A stretch of 64,000 nucleotides of DNA from Massospora cicadina (Eukaryota; Entomophthoromycota; Entomophthoromycetes; Entomophthorales; Entomophthoraceae): NCBI GenBank assembly GCA_022478985.1, contig JAKSZP010017394.1, positions 1 through 64,000 of the forward strand, given 5' to 3'. Under the pieces are notes generated by a model. It saw only the letters and a list, made by a program, of their open reading frames with translations, had not been told where the DNA came from and did not search any database. The translations under genes and the position numbers were made by a program. This document shows, one piece after another, positions 22,068 through 34,960 of the stretch (the first letter of the stretch is position 1; every line of letters starts with the position of its first letter).

Positions 22068-22537
22068 TCTATAATAATAAAAGCAAGTGTTTGTGTGTAT
22101 ATGCAATTCTCAGCCAAAACTATGCATGTAAAGTTTTAAAAAATGGATATAGATGGAAGGGAGGAGGTCCGTGTGCACCTCAAAACCAAATTTGGTTTTA
22201 ATAATAAAATAAAAAAATTATATGTAAGAACTGAAAATACTATATGTTTATAATTAGAATCATTGTATTGTTACAGCTGAGCAATGTGATATTTGGTTTA
22301 TTTGATAGTTTTAATGGTTTTGCTAACCAGTTGGTGGTTTTAGGTTGTTTAAATAGGTCCAATTGGTTTGGGCAAATGATCATAGTTTTTGATTGATCTA
22401 TTAGGGTAAAATATCCCTAAACTTATTTTCTAGCCCTCTACCAATATATAAACTAATTTAATAAAATCTAAATTAGTGACTCAGTTTTTCTGGTAAGATA
22501 TAAACATCATCTAGAAGCATGGGTATCTGGATGCTAG
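22068..22537 (+). mobile_element. Short non-autonomous Helitron
   Basis: The 470-bp element starts TCTATAATAATAAAAGCAAG after an A and ends GGATGCTAG before a T (22538). TC start, CTAG end and insertion between A and T without duplication are Helitron hallmarks. The same 5' block (AATAAAAGCAAGTG, GGAGGTCCGTGTGCACCTC) occurs in the Helitron at 38885. No protein is encoded. LINE-b later inserted at its 3' end. Confidence 0.85.
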
Positions 22538-22829
22538 TATAACTTAATTTTAATCTTATTTTAGGAAGGCTGACCATGTGTCAGACACTTCCAGTAAAGA
22601 AATAACAAATAAACGCTAAGACACAAAAAGAGGCACCCCTGAGGAGCCATGTCTACCTCATGTTGCCAGCAGGACTTTCATTGGAAGGAAGAGGTGAGGT
22701 GTTAGGGAAGGCCTTCACTAGTACCAAGCACAAATAAAGGAAAGGGTCCAAATCTAGTAACCAGATAGAGAACCATGAGGAAACCAGCTGGCATTGACGT
22801 GATGGCAAAGAGCCAAACAACCAGGCTTA

Positions 22830-24783
22830 TAAGTGATTTGGTAGGTGGGAGTGAAAGCGACAGATGGCTTCACAAAAGATGAGAGCAGTGCCAGAAAGAG
22901 CATCCAAGACAATAGTATGTATCGTCCATAAAACAATGGCTACAACTAAGGCACAAAGGGATGTTTGAATGGGGGAGATCATGGAAAAAGCAAAGATGTT
23001 TTTTATACAGGCTGAAAGCCTGATCTGGGTCCTGGCGAAGGGGATACATAATCTCACGCCAGATTGCCTGAGATGGTGGACAATCTCAAAATGGTGGACA
23101 AAGACCCATATTGGCCAAAAACTATACATGAAGATTGAGATGCGTTGGACTGCTCCACAGTGTGTTACACTCTCTTCAGGCATCTCAATACATGGGCGCA
23201 AATCCTGGGCTGCAATAGAGGATGGCGGGCATACCTCCAAATGGCCTTCTGGGTGGCCATAGAGTAAGGGACGTCCAGCATGTTGATATAGTCAACTCAG
23301 ACTATGGTATGAGGATGGTGAGGTACCATGTTATGCATAATGACTTGCTCAAAAACTGCTTGGATAAAAAGGGGATTGGGCGACCCCTCTGGGAGGTGTG
23401 GCCACTGACGCTGATTTTCCATTCTTCGCTCTTCATAGTCAATAGAGTCTGCTTGAAGTGGGCATAGATCCCATGAGGGCCTGCAGAAGAGGAGTTTGAA
23501 TCTAAGTAGTTGAGCACAGAATTAGGGTGGTCTGGGTTGTGAAGGTGAAGATCACGGTAAATTTAGAATATGCTGCACATGACTAGTATTGGGTAGGGGT
23601 GAGGGTTCATTACCTGTGCAATCTAGGAGCCAAGTATACTAGAGGCATGGTCCACGTAGTTGATCAGTCACTTACCTCCACTATAGCGTGGGCTAAACAG
23701 GACATCCAGGCGCACAGAGGGTAGGCGGCCTAGCCATAGCCACCCTTAGATGAGGTCATAGAGGGTTGCAAAGAAAGAGGGTGAAAAGGCAATAGCGTGC
23801 ACAACAAACCAAACAATGAAAAGAAGTGAGAGTTGGAAACCACTACCAGCCCATCAGGGTAGTATGCTAGCCTCTGAGGGAGGTGATGCGCTTAGTTACT
23901 TTGTCTAAAATGTGGTTTTTCATTACAGAGTTGACATGTCCTCCCATTTTCAGCCATACTCTCAAGTGGCAAACTGGACCCATAGTGGGCCTGGAAACAA
24001 ATGGAAGCACCAGAGGGGCGACATGAGATGGCTGCCTTGAGAAGCAGATAAGGGGCTGTAAAGTAGTCACATGCTGTGGAGCAGTGGTGGTAGGTGACCA
24101 GTGAGACTGGTATCAACCAAGAAGAATGATCTCAGTTTTTTGGAATTTAGGGCTGCATTACTAACCCTGGAACATCATTAATGGTAGTTTCCAGGATGCG
24201 TGCATCAAAGTTACTAGAGACTTCAACCACACAATCATCAGCAAATTGTAGCATTATGACTGGTGCCTGGCCTTGCATATGAACACTATCAAGATGGGCA
24301 TTTTCATTGCAGAGAAGTAAATCAAGGCTAAAATTGTACAACAGAGGTCTCAGAGGGTCACCCTGATGGAGACCCCTTTGAGGGCAAACCAAATTAGACA
24401 GGAATCCTGAGCCACATACTGCCATTGTGGCTGATTCAGTAAGCAAAATTGCCTAATTGATAAAACGAGATGTGAGCTGAAATTTGTGGAGGCAAGCCCT
24501 AAGGTAAGTTCAACTGACATGATCATAGGCTTTCTACTGATCCAGGAACACAAACGCACCAGTAGCAGGAGATTGGCAGAAGTTGGCTACTGTATGGACG
24601 TTTTTATATAGTAGTCTCCTTGGAATATAGCCAAATTGGGTTGGGATATGACTTTATGGGCAACTTCCACAAGGCGCTTAGCCATAATTGTGTAAATATT
24701 TTTGTATCAGTGTTAGTAAGAGAGATAGTGTGCCAATTGCCAAATCCAGCTTATTTTCTTTTTTAAACAAGGTATAATATATG
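22830..24783 (-). pseudogene. LINE-b reverse transcriptase (3' part) and C-terminal region
   Basis: Read on the minus strand, the palm appears as LHQGDPLRPLLYNFSLDLLL (24377-24318 region) and VIMLQFADDCVVEVS near 24265-24221, which contains the FADD catalytic box. After many frameshifts the C-terminal region appears around 23240-22840 (HFEIVHHLRQ, SLCALVVAIVLWTIHTIVLD). The same end signature is present in LINE-a and LINE-c. The copy is clearly non-functional. Confidence 0.8.
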
Positions 24784-25113
24784 TGTCACAATTCTGATAT
24801 GACTGGACGATGAGCCCTAAGTTGTGATGGCAGAATGGATAGGATTCACCGAGTTTAATATGAGTAATGATTATTTGAGCGCCTCAAAGTGAGGCAATAT
24901 TTGGTTTTTGGGGAATCGCCTCAAATAAGGCAATTGTGAAATAAACAAATGAAGAATTGATGAAACAAATGAGATATGGCGAATCAAATTACTAAGCCAT
25001 GAAAGCGGTAGCAACTGAAGTTGCTACAATATAGATGAGATGAGATGATCAAGAGGGGGTTGGTTGTCAATAGTTTAGAGATAGCAGAACAGCAAGGATC
25101 TGCTATATTGTTA

Positions 25114-26417
25114 TGAGGGTAAGTCAAAAAGTAAATGCAAATTTTATTTTCCCTGCTGCAATGGATGGCAGCACTGACTGAACAATGACATATCATAACC
25201 TCAGATCTTTTTTGTTCTTTAGCTTGTTGTTTCTGTGCTCAACTCCATTCATAGTGATTTCAGGGCATTTTATTATGAGTGCCCCGTTGTCCATGTTCAC
25301 CAAGGAAAAAATGAGGGGAGTGGTACGTTTTCTGCACTCTGAAGGGACTAAACCTGCGGAGATTATTTGCAGTTTGCAGCAGCAGTACGGTGAGAGCTGT
25401 CTTAGTGAACGCAAAATTTATTTGTGGATAAATTGCTTTAAAAATGGTCATGTATCTATCTGCAATGAAGAGTGTTCAGGTAGGCCATCCACTTCAAAGA
25501 TGGACAAGAACATGAGACAGTTGAGAGAATGATTCATGATGATCTTCATGTCAAAATGGAGATATTGTGCATGCGTTGAACATTAGCCATGGTTCAGCAG
25601 TTGCAATCATTCACGAATCACTAAATTATCGCAAAGTGTGTGCTCGTTGGGTACCACATTGACTGACAGACTAGCACAAACAGAAACGTTTGGAAATTTT
25701 GAAATCACATTTAAGGCATTTAGAAGAGGAAGGAGAAGAGTTTCTCAGTCACATAGTAACCATTGATGAGACATGGGTCCATCACTTCAAACCACAGAGT
25801 AAGCGGCAGAGTATGGTGTGGAAACATCCATCCTCGCCTACAGCAAAAAAGTTCAAAAGACAAGTTTCTGCAGGAAAGTTGATGATGACAATGTTTTGGG
25901 ATATGAAAGGTCCACTTCTAATTCATTACACTCCTAAAGGTCAAACAGTGAATAGTGACAGCTACTGTGAGCTACTGCAAGTTCTGAAACCCAAAATCAA
26001 AACAAAGAGGCGAGGAAAACTTTCAAAAGGTGTGCTTTTGCTTCAGGACAATGCCCATCCTCATACTGAGGGGAAAACGATCCAGTGCATTCAAGATCTT
26101 GGTTTTGAGCTGCTGGAGCATCCGCTGTACAGTCCTGACCTAGCTCCAAGTGATTTTCACCTTTTTGGTCCGATGAAGGAGCACCTGCGTGAATCCAATT
26201 TTCATCAGATGACAAGGTTGTGGAGGTGGTGCACGAGTGGCTGTGCACGATGCCACAAATCTTCTTCCAGGACGGAATTATGAAGCTTGTCAAGAGATGG
26301 ACCAAGTGCATAGAAATTGAGGGAGATTATGTAGAGAAAGGATGTTACTTGTCATCTTGTTTTCACAATAAAAAGTTCCTTTTTAAAAATTTGCCTTTAA
26401 TTTTTGACTTACTCTCA
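25114..26417 (+). mobile_element. Mariner DNA transposon (1304 bp)
   Basis: Both ends carry matching terminal inverted repeats: TGAGGGTAAGTCAAAAAGTA at the left (25114-25133) and, read on the minus strand, TGAGAGTAAGTCAAAAATTA at the right (26417-26398). They are flanked by TA at 25112-25113 and 26418-26419. The size is typical of mariner elements. It sits inside the 5' LTR of Ty3-B and is therefore the youngest layer of that nest. Confidence 0.95.
25275..26340 (+). pseudogene. Mariner transposase, DD34D, frameshifted
   Basis: The transposase cuts and pastes the element at TA sites. The N-terminal DNA-binding region is open from ATG 25275 (MSAPLSMFTKEKMRGVVRFL; ends GRPSTSKMDKNMRQ). Frame is lost between about 25530 and 25690. 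The catalytic core follows: VTIDETWVHHF (first Asp, near 25760), LLQDNAHPH (second Asp, near 26040) and YSPDLAPSDFHLF (third Asp, near 26150). I count 34 residues between the last two Asp, which is the mariner DD34D signature. A second frameshift near 26215 moves the C-terminus (GIMKLVKRWTKCI, GDYVEK) to another frame. All three catalytic Asp are present, but the gene is broken. Confidence 0.93.
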
Positions 26418-26689
26418 TATATTAAATAAAAGAGTGTGGCAGAAGCAAGTGCTCCATATTTATTAAATATTTTATTCTGTTGTTATAAGGACAACGATCA
26501 TCACTTTATTTGTCCTGTTGCTCAGTGGGCTGAACCCTGTGCAAAAACCCTCACAGCATATCTTAATGATTCCTCCAATTTTATAACAGTGGTGCTCACT
26601 ACAGGGGGCCCATTGATCAATCACAATAGCAATAACATTTCTCAGTCGCCGGCCATGTCATATCAGGCTTGCTCTGCCAAGGAGTCTTT

Positions 26690-28003
26690 CTGAGATGCTG
26701 CAATTGTTGAATATGCAGAACTCAAGCTTGCCTTGGACGCTGTGCTCCAGTGGAAGAAGGAGTTTCTGCAGGAGGTTTGTATTGATAATATGCCTCCGTT
26801 TGATTGCAATGGGAACATCCATGGATTTTTTGAGCGATTTGAGTTTGCAGAAGAAGGAGCTTCAGATCGGCATAAAACCAAATCATTAAGATCCACTTTA
26901 AATGTTGAAAGCGCAGACTAAGTTACTTGCTATCTTCCCATCAGTTCTGCTACCTATCAGAAAGTGAAAGATACTGTGTTTTGGTTATTTGGAGGAACTA
27001 TGAAAATGGCACAGTGGAAGGTCGAGTTCTTAATCATTGGGTTTCATCATAATGAGACCCTCACCACATTCGCTGATTGCTTTATGGCGGAAGCCCATGT
27101 GTTAATTGGGGCAGGAACTTTACCCAAATCAGATGTATGCATAGCGTTGACCTCCACTGTGAAACCATACTGTGAGCTTTTCAATACCATGGCTCCATAT
27201 TTAGAAGTTGGTATACCTTTTCTTAAACTCGTTCAAATCTTAAGCCAGTTATCTGCTACCTTCCCTCAACCCAAAATAGAGCGGAACTATATCCTCTACG
27301 CTGCTGGACCTTCTTATTTGGGGAAGTTATCTCTTCCAGTTCAGCATCCATTTAGTAACCCCCAGCCTTTCTATTACTACACGCCTCATCTCAAACCAAA
27401 TTGCCGCCAGCAGTACAACTATTGGGAAGGGTCTGCTTACACCACTCAACCCCAGCCTAACTTTTGGGGTGACCCATTTCACAACAATCATGGATGCAGA
27501 TCTTACAAGATCAATTGTTTCTCGTGCAGTCACTCTGGGCATTTGCCAGAAGTTGTCTTCATTGTCAGGTTCAACCCTACCACAGGAACCATACAATCAG
27601 TGAAAAGTCAGAGCGGAATAGAGATAGGACTCTCTAATTCCGCTATTCTAACTCAAAATGTCTCATCTGAACCTATCCCAGTACATCCAGTGGAAGTTCC
27701 CCAGTATGACAATGCCTTTCTATATCAGCAGCCGGTTGGGGGGGTGAATGTGCTGACACAAGTGCTATTTATGGACACGGTGGAAGCAGGCCCCCAGGAG
27801 CAACCAAAGCCTTATGCCTGTCAAATGTTTAATCAACTTTCTACTAATGAACCAGATCCATATGCTGATGCGCTTCCCTTAAAAGGGGTGAATGCGGCCC
27901 TCCCTGTGAAAGCTATTGTTAAAGAATACCCTAAAGTTGGGGAGGGTATTATGAGCTTCCTTGAAAAAAGAGATGCGTTAAATGTCCATGTTTTAAAAAA
28001 TTA
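26690..28003 (+). pseudogene. Ty3-B gag
   Basis: Capsid-region sequence begins near 26690 (VLQWKKEFLQEV, CNGNIHGFFERFEF) and, after a stop at about 26919-26921, continues in the long frame 26964-28004. That frame has the remnant of a zinc knuckle, CFSCSHSGHLPEVV at about 27517-27558, in which the last Cys is missing. The Pro/Gln-rich stretch near 27240-27480 resembles a linker. The matching gag in Ty3-D is at 60303-62841. It would form the virus-like particle; here it is broken. Confidence 0.75.
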
Positions 28004-28059
28004 GAATTCATCTTATTCTGAGTGTACTTACTGTGACACTGTCATACCAAAAACCCGAG

Positions 28060-28462
28060 TTCATGCAATGAAATGGGTGCCCCAATCAACATAGTGTCCA
28101 CAAAGTTGGTGGCAAAGCTGGCATTAAAACCTGATGTGGACCATCAAATGGTGTACGGAACTGCTAGAGCAGTAAGCATTATCTCTGAGGGGGTTTACAG
28201 CGCGCTACCTCCGCACTTTGGATCCATTGTCATTGTAGCTCCGGTGATTGTACTGCCAAATGAAACCTACATCCAGTTAATTGGAACTGCTTTCCTGCGC
28301 CATTTTGGGACTGTCATTAATATGACGGAGGAGACCCTCTCCATTCTGGGTCAGTGGATCCCAATTTACTTCACCACTAGCAGAGTACCGAAAGATCCAG
28401 TGCATATGAGCCATATCAACCTTGCCTATAGTGACGGGGTGATGCCAGTTTACTATCACTAA
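28060..28462 (+). pseudogene. Ty3-B protease region
   Basis: GAPINIVSTKLVAKLALKP at 28076-28132 is the segment just after the catalytic Asp-Thr-Gly in retropepsins. In Ty3-D the same place reads DCGTPVNIVS. Here the triplets before GAP are frameshifted (ATGAAATGG), so the catalytic Asp is gone. The rest of the protease fold (ALPPHFGSIVI, IQLIGTAFLRHFG) continues to 28462. Confidence 0.7.
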
Positions 28463-28765
28463 CTAAAGCGCAAGACTCAGCACCTTCCCCAGCAGATATA
28501 TGAATATCAAGAGATACCACTTCGCGCTGCAGGGCCCATATCTATTCCTTCTAGACATCAATTCTTAGTGAACACTGAGTTAAAAGTGGAAGTGCCTATT
28601 GGGCTATATGGGGAAGTCATGGGGCTCTATCATCAAATGCAGTTTGAGCCGCATGTGGCTCCAGGGATTATACTTACAGGACATGGAGAGATTAAGGTTT
28701 TGTTAGAAAACCTCCAGAGTGAACCAATGCAAATCCGCTGACACCAAATTGTAGCATATTTACAT

Positions 28766-30240
28766 TTGATTCCAATAGACAAGGTCCCTCAGGTTCATGA
28801 TTCTGGGTCATTGGACGAATTTGGTCTATCAGTCAAGGCACCAACTGGCGTATTAATGGTTGTTCCATGGAGTAATTTAATAGGACTTTCAGAAGAGAAA
28901 AAAGAACAAGCAATAGCTTTATTTCAGAAGTACAAGGGGATCTTTGCTGTCAACAATCACAACTTAGGGTGTGCTCAGGGGGTGGTCCATTGAGTAGACA
29001 CAGGAGATCATCCTCCTATAAGGTCTCAGCCAATCCACTGATCAAGGGCAGCAGAAGACGTTGTCACTAATGAAATTGACAAGTTGTTAGAGCAAGGGAT
29101 GCTCAAACTGTCCAAAAGCCTGTGGGCTTTGCCTGTTTTTATTGTAAAAAAGAAGGATGGCACCAACCGCGTGGTAATAGACTACCAAAAGCTCAACAGT
29201 ATTACAAAAAAGGACTCATACCCTTTGCCAAGGATTGACGATGCTTTGTATCAGTTATGGGGAGCCCGTTATTTTTCTGTGATGGACTTGATATCAGGTT
29301 ACTGGCAAATTGAGTTACCTGCGGCAGAACAGGAAAAATGCGCAGTAATTACCTCCAAAGGCTTTTTTCAACTGACGCGGATGCCTTAAGGGCTGTGCAA
29401 CGCCCCAGCTACATTTCAGCGAGCCATGGATGCTATTCATGGTGACCTGAAACTGTCATGCATCCTTGTTTACCTCAATGATATAAAAGTTTTTTTCTCA
29501 AACCTTTTTGGAGAATCTCAACCACCTATAAGCAGTATTCCGCCAGCTGGCTGAGGCAAACATTAAAAATTAATCCTCAAAAATGTAACTTCTTCAAAGA
29601 TCAGCTGGAATACTTGGGTTTCGTGGTAGACTCTAAAGGGCTGAAACCACAGCCAGATAAGGTGGAGGCCATTAGCAAAATAACTACTCCCAATAGTAAA
29701 CGTAACATACAGGTATTTTGTGAATGGTCAGTTACTATTGGCGCTGTATCCCTAATTTTAGCTGTATTGGGGGACCACTATTCAAGTTGTTAAAAAAGAC
29801 GCTGTTTTTGAATAGATGGAACGTCGTCAATCCGCTTTCAATACACTTTGTATGGAGTTGATCAGTGCACTGGTGTTACACTATCCAAACTTTAATTGGG
29901 AGTTTATTGTTCAGACAGATGCATCCCTTTCCGCTGTTGGGGCAATACTTTCATAGAAAGATGATGAGGGAGAGGAACATCCTGTAGCATACTGTAGTCA
30001 AAGTCTGAATTGCCATGAACGTAATTATACTGTGACTGATTAGGAGTGCTTAGCAGTGATCTAAGCATATAAGAAATTCAGAGTCTATCTGCATGGGGTA
30101 AAGTTTAAAGTCATAATGGATCACACGTCCTTACGCTGGTTGCAGAACCTCAAAGAACCTAAAGGCCGATTGGCTCAATAGGCTCTTAAGCTGCAGGCTT
30201 ATGATTAAGATCCTTCATCGGCCAGGAGCAAAGCATCAGA
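28766..30240 (+). pseudogene. Ty3-B reverse transcriptase and RNase H
   Basis: Reverse transcriptase motifs are SKSLWALPVFIVKKKDGTNR (near 29112), VVIDYQKLNSITKKDSYPLP, FSVMDLISGYWQIELP (near 29275) and LSCILVYLNDIKVF (near 29452). The last is the YxDD box with Asn at the first Asp; Ty3-D keeps YLDD at the same place. RNase H remains visible as FIVQTDASLSAVGAILS near 29905 and HPVAYCSQSLN near 29980. Many stops are present (for example after TRMP at 29387). Confidence 0.88.
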
Positions 30241-31490
30241 ATGCTGACTGTTTATCTCAATTGCCAACTGTTGCTGTAATGGTGAACCTCAGCGACGTGA
30301 TGTATGATAAGATGCTCAGCAGAAAATATGATGACAAACTGCCCCAAGTGATCAAAGTGTTAAACAACATGCAAACAAATACCTTCCAACAGAATGGGGA
30401 ACTCTACAAGTGGATTGGCAATTCTACGGTGAATTTTCCGTGACCCTCAGCATGTCCAGAAATCATTATGAGCACCCACAAGGCAGTCAGACATGGCGGG
30501 GTGCATAAGACAATGGAGTTGTTGCACCCTCGGTACTATTGGTAAAACATGAGCTTTGATGTGCTCAAATCTATTTCCTGTTGCCATTAGTGCTAAGTGG
30601 AGAAGCCATTCCACCGTAAGACTTCATACCAGTAGTAAAACCACATTTTGCTTAGCACACAGTTTCCCTTTATGTCATTGGTCCCTTGCCAACAGGAGCC
30701 AACTGATGTAATTACATTCTTGTGGCTATCAACCACTTGACCTGGTGGGTCAAAGAGAGGGCAACACGGGATTTGGGGGCAGTTACAGTGGCCAAGTTCG
30801 TGATGGAGTGCATCATTCAGCAACATGGATGCCCTCAGTTTATTCTCACTGATAATAAGAAACTTCACCTTGCACATCCTCCCCAAATTGAATGAGCTTA
30901 TGGGTATCCGCGGGGTTCTAATGACCCCATACCACCCTGAATCTAATGGAATGGTTGAACAGGTGAATGGGGCTCTGGTGAACATCCTACAAAAATTAGT
31001 AATAGATTGACCTTCCAATTGGACCTCCCTTCTTTCCACTGCTGTGTTCGCCTATAACATCAGTTACCATTCCACCATGGGAAAGAGTCCCTTCCAACTA
31101 CTATATGGCTGACACCCAGCTCTTCTGGCACTACTTTATTTGTTCATGGAAGACACCGGTGGAGTTGAACCTCACTGCTATTTGACTAACCTTACAAACA
31201 TTCTGATCAAATTGCAAATCAAAGCATATTCCTTCAGCTTAACCAAGAAGATCAGGAATCAGGCCGCCAATCAGGTATGTCAGACTGGGTTGGCGCAATT
31301 CAAGAAAGGCGATATGGTTCTCTTCCATGACCAACATGGGTTCAGTCAGAAACACAAGTTGGCCAGTATCTGGATTGGGCTATTCAAAGTTATTTAAAAG
31401 ACAGGTGTGGATGAATATACTATCAAAGACTCCGCTAGCAGTCAGATCATCAACTATGTGCATGTAAAGTTCCTATGTGCATATAGGCAA
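30201..31490 (+). pseudogene. Ty3-B integrase
   Basis: The segment begins with the linker (HRPGAKHQNADCLSQLP) and proceeds to the zinc-binding region (VRHGGVHKTMELLHP) and the core. The first catalytic Asp position reads VAINHLTWW (near 30724), where Ty3-D has VAIDHLTQW. The second is in LTDNKK (near 30846). The Glu lies in [11 protein letters not shown] (near 30940). The C-terminal part (GDMVLFHDQHGFSQKHKLAS, IWIGLFKVI) ends before the 3' LTR. No chromodomain is seen. Confidence 0.85.
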
Positions 31491-31523
31491 TAGGAGCCTT
31501 ATCATCCAGTCAAAGGGGGGTAA

Positions 31524-32017
31524 TGTCGCAATTCTGATATAACTGGATGATAATCCCTAAGTTGTGATGGCGGAATGAATAGGATCCGCCAAGTTTAATA
31601 TGAGTAATGATTATTTGAGCGCCTCAAAGTGAGGCGATATTGGGTTGTTGGGGAATTACCTCAAATTAGGCAATTGTGAAATTAACAAATGAAAATTGAT
31701 GAAACCAATGAGATATGGTGAATCAAATTACTAAGCCATGAAAGCGGTAGCAACTGAAGTTACTACAATATAGATGAGATGAGATAATCAAGAGGAAGTA
31801 GGTTGTTAATAGTAGAGAGAAAAGTGGAACAGCGAGGATCCGCTATATTTATATTAAATAAAAGAGTGTGGTGGAAGCAAGTGCTCCATATTTATTAAAT
31901 AATTTATTCTGTTATAAGGACAACGATCATCATATTGTTGGTCATGTTGCTCAGTGGGCTGAACCCTGTGCAAAAACCCTTATAACGTATCTTAAAAATT
32001 CTGTTGATTTTATAATA
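31524..32017 (+). repeat. Ty3-B 3' LTR (family B)
   Basis: The 494-bp LTR begins TGTCGCAATTCTGATATAAC and ends TTTTATAATA, followed by ATATG. It is the intact counterpart of the mariner-bearing 5' LTR. Confidence 0.93.
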
Positions 32018-32022
32018 ATATG

Positions 32023-34960
32023 CCTCTTGGCTACCAGTAAGGGGGCATGCTTCAAAAAACATTTATTCACTGAGGCTAACGGTAGGTTGGATATCTTGTC
32101 AAAATAATTTTTATAAAATTCACAAGTAATCCCATTAGGGCCTGGGCTTTTCCTATTTGGTGCACCATGAAAAGCAAACTGATGTTCATCACATGATAAT
32201 AAATTTATTAAGTTTGGGTATTGGGTAATGGTGTGAATATGTGCACCAACAAGCAATAAGTCAACTTTGGCAGGCACAACATGGTTGGACATTTACAACT
32301 CTGAGCAAAATTTGTGAATTTCAACGGACACTGCCTCCAGCATATCTGCAATGGATTTGTATAGTTGTCTAACCTGTGTACAGACCATGTTCTTCTTATG
32401 GGAGAAAATTAGCGGAAAAAGTATGCAGAGCACATTTCACCTGATATAATATTTTTGGTTTTGTATTGAACACTAATGCAGTGGTTGTGTTTTCTTACCA
32501 GTGTGTTCAAGCAGGTGGAAACTTCAGCCTACTTGCGGCCCCAAGCAGGACTATAAACAGCAGTAGGGAAGTTGCTTTCTAGGTGATCCACTTCTTCTAG
32601 AATACGCCTAATAACTGCTGGGGCAGCGTGGGAGCAGCGCAACAAGATTTGGTGTGTTCAGGAAATTATATGTTATTTGAAAGCCAACCATGTGGTGAGA
32701 GGATGGGCACATAAAGGATTCACAAACTCCTGAACCAAAGTCATAATTCTGATACAGTTGGAGAACTCAGGCAAAGTGAGATTAGCTGGGTGAAGTTTGG
32801 TCCATCTGGGCACCTGTGCTACCAGTATGATGGAGTAAAAGATAGAGATACTATTCTATAGTCAGAGAAATTAACTTTTTGTGGTTAAGTGTAAAATCTA
32901 ATGGCAAAAACTCAATGGTGGAAGAATGAGGTCTATGTGGGATATAGACAGCAACTTCCCATTGTGTACATGGAGGTGATACATGTTAGTTATAAGAAGA
33001 GAGTGTTTGGTAATGGTGTTGTAGAGGCTGAGAGTTGCCTTTAGGATTTGAAGCTTTATGTGCCCCTGTAGGGAATTAACTGTGAAAGGCCACCAGTTAG
33101 TAGCTGGGTTGGTCCAACAATTAATATCACCAATTATGAATGTTTATGTGGAAGGGGAAGAATGACAACATCTGAAAAAACCCTGACAAACCTGTGCACA
33201 GGTTGGAGCATAAATGCTAGCGATTGTGTACTTTGTAGTACCACAAGAATGTAATGGCCATTATGCAGTCATTCAAAAAGGACTTTTGAGAGATAGATTT
33301 AAATTTAGTGCTTGCCTGTACTAACCTTACACAGTGTGGCAACCAAAAAGATACAGTAGGGAGGAGCATGTGTGATCATGCATCCTTATCACCTAGTGGA
33401 CAGTGAAATTTCTATATTGCAGAATGTCCACAGGAAAGTTGTGTTTTAAAACTCATTTTTTGGACTGGGATAGAGAGGCCTTGAGTCCCACAATATTCAA
33501 CATTCCAATTTCTACTAAGATGCTCATTGCACCTCAGTAATGAGGGTAAGGGCTCCTCAACCCTACCCCTTTACTTTTCTATGAGCACTGATGGGTCCTT
33601 ATGGCAAGTAGCATACTGGTTCACAGGGGCAGGAGAGTAGATGAGACTCTTCATTATGTCAAGTTCTATGGTATTAGGATTTTAATTATTTTTTGGTTGC
33701 ATAATTTTTTTGTTATGGTGCTCTTGCAGTGCACCAGCAGCAGGCTCACAATATTGGGTTAAGATTTGTTGGGTAAACTCAGTTCTGATTGGTACACAGG
33801 TTGCATGCACAGGTGTGCAAAGCCCTAAGGGTTGGACCAAGGCTGGTTAAAACAATCTGATTGGCTGGTGGATTGGTGTTCCACCAAGGTGGAAAATTCT
33901 GCCTTGTCAGCCTAAATCTAGTCAGGCAAGATGGCAGATGATGCTGAGGCTATTTTCTTGGCTGCTGTCCTATAGGTCTGTTTAGCCTTCTTATATTCCT
34001 GTAGGGACACAAGATTAACTTTTATATAATGACCTTTCTTACATCATTTAAAGGTGAAAGTAGTATCAAATATATATTAAGAGTTGTCAGAAGATCTTTC
34101 CATTGCCTCAAAAGTTAACTTGTAGGTTTTTATGCCCTCTTTGACTTGACAGGTATGTACCTTATGACTGAATGCATGGCAGAAGGTGCAAATGGGTGGT
34201 GCACTGTCCACCGTTGCCCTGAAAGTTTGAGTTGGCTTACCATCAACCATTTGGGTAGCAAAATATGGGATTTTAGTGAGATCTTTTGTGTATCTTCATT
34301 TGAGGTAATAACTACAATAGCCTTATCTATACTAAGTTTAGGCAAAAGGGAAAAGTGTTGCATTTCAAAAGATTCAGTATTGCTGTGGGTGTCAAGCCCA
34401 AGATAGAGTTGTTCTTCAATATCCTTGTGAGATACCATCATAGGGAGAAAACAAAAGAAATGAAAATTTGTCTAGATTTCATTCAGCATGTATGCTTCAT
34501 CTCCTCCACCTGTTGGCCATCGAGGGTTGACCACCATGTACACCTATGCATCAGTATCTACTTTACCTGCCATTTCAAATCTGAATTCCAACCAACCATA
34601 GGCCATAGTATGAAGCATCACATAAATGACATATGGGAAAAATTGGTGTGCATTATCATAAAACTTTTCCTAGAGGGCTTTGACTGCTCTCAGGAAAACT
34701 TGAAGCCCATGTTCCATCACTTACAATGGCTGGAAATGGGACATATTTATATATTCATTATATTTGGCCTGCCATTTTAAAATTTCTGGTGTGTAATTCT
34801 CCGCGGGCTTTATTTTGTGCTTGTCCACTGGTTTCTCCTAGGCATCATCTAAAATTGGGTGGTACAAAACCCAACCCTTGCCTTTTACCACACTTTCCCA
34901 AGCTTTATCAGTCTTTGGGCGTTCACACATCACCAATACAGATTATCAAACAGTCGTGAA
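32023..34960 (-). pseudogene. LINE-b ORF1, endonuclease and reverse transcriptase 5' part
   Basis: On the minus strand the order is ORF1 (about 34950-34130; GLDTHSNTESFEMQHFSLLP matches ORF1 of LINE-a), endonuclease start (about 33520-33400; IGMLNIVGLKASLSQSKK) and reverse transcriptase start (32292-32023; APNRKSPGPNGITCEFYKNY, quoted in part). The last is cut by Ty3-B. Frames are broken every few hundred bases. The region 32300-33100 holds degraded endonuclease and linker with no usable frame. Confidence 0.75.

Larger units (their letters stand above)
24784..26588 (+). repeat. Ty3-B 5' LTR (family B) with mariner insertion
   Basis: The LTR starts TGTCACAATTCTGATATG and ends TTTTATAACA. It is interrupted at 25112-26419 by the mariner. 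The 3' LTR at 31850 gives the uninterrupted version, GGATCCGCTATATTTATATT, so the insertion site is directly visible. Confidence 0.93.
24784..32017 (+). mobile_element. Ty3-B: Ty3/Gypsy element with mariner in its 5' LTR
   Basis: A complete insertion with a perfect 5-bp duplication ATATG at 24779-24783 and 32018-32022. The LTRs are 24784-26588 (about 499 bp without the mariner) and 31524-32017 (494 bp). After the 5' LTR a primer-binding-site candidate TGGTGCTCACTACAGGGGG starts at 26590. A polypurine tract AAAGGGGGG precedes the 3' LTR. The interior runs gag, protease, reverse transcriptase, RNase H, integrase. It is the same family as Ty3-D (LTRs 45391-45889 and 62842-63340). All genes carry stops. 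Confidence 0.95.
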
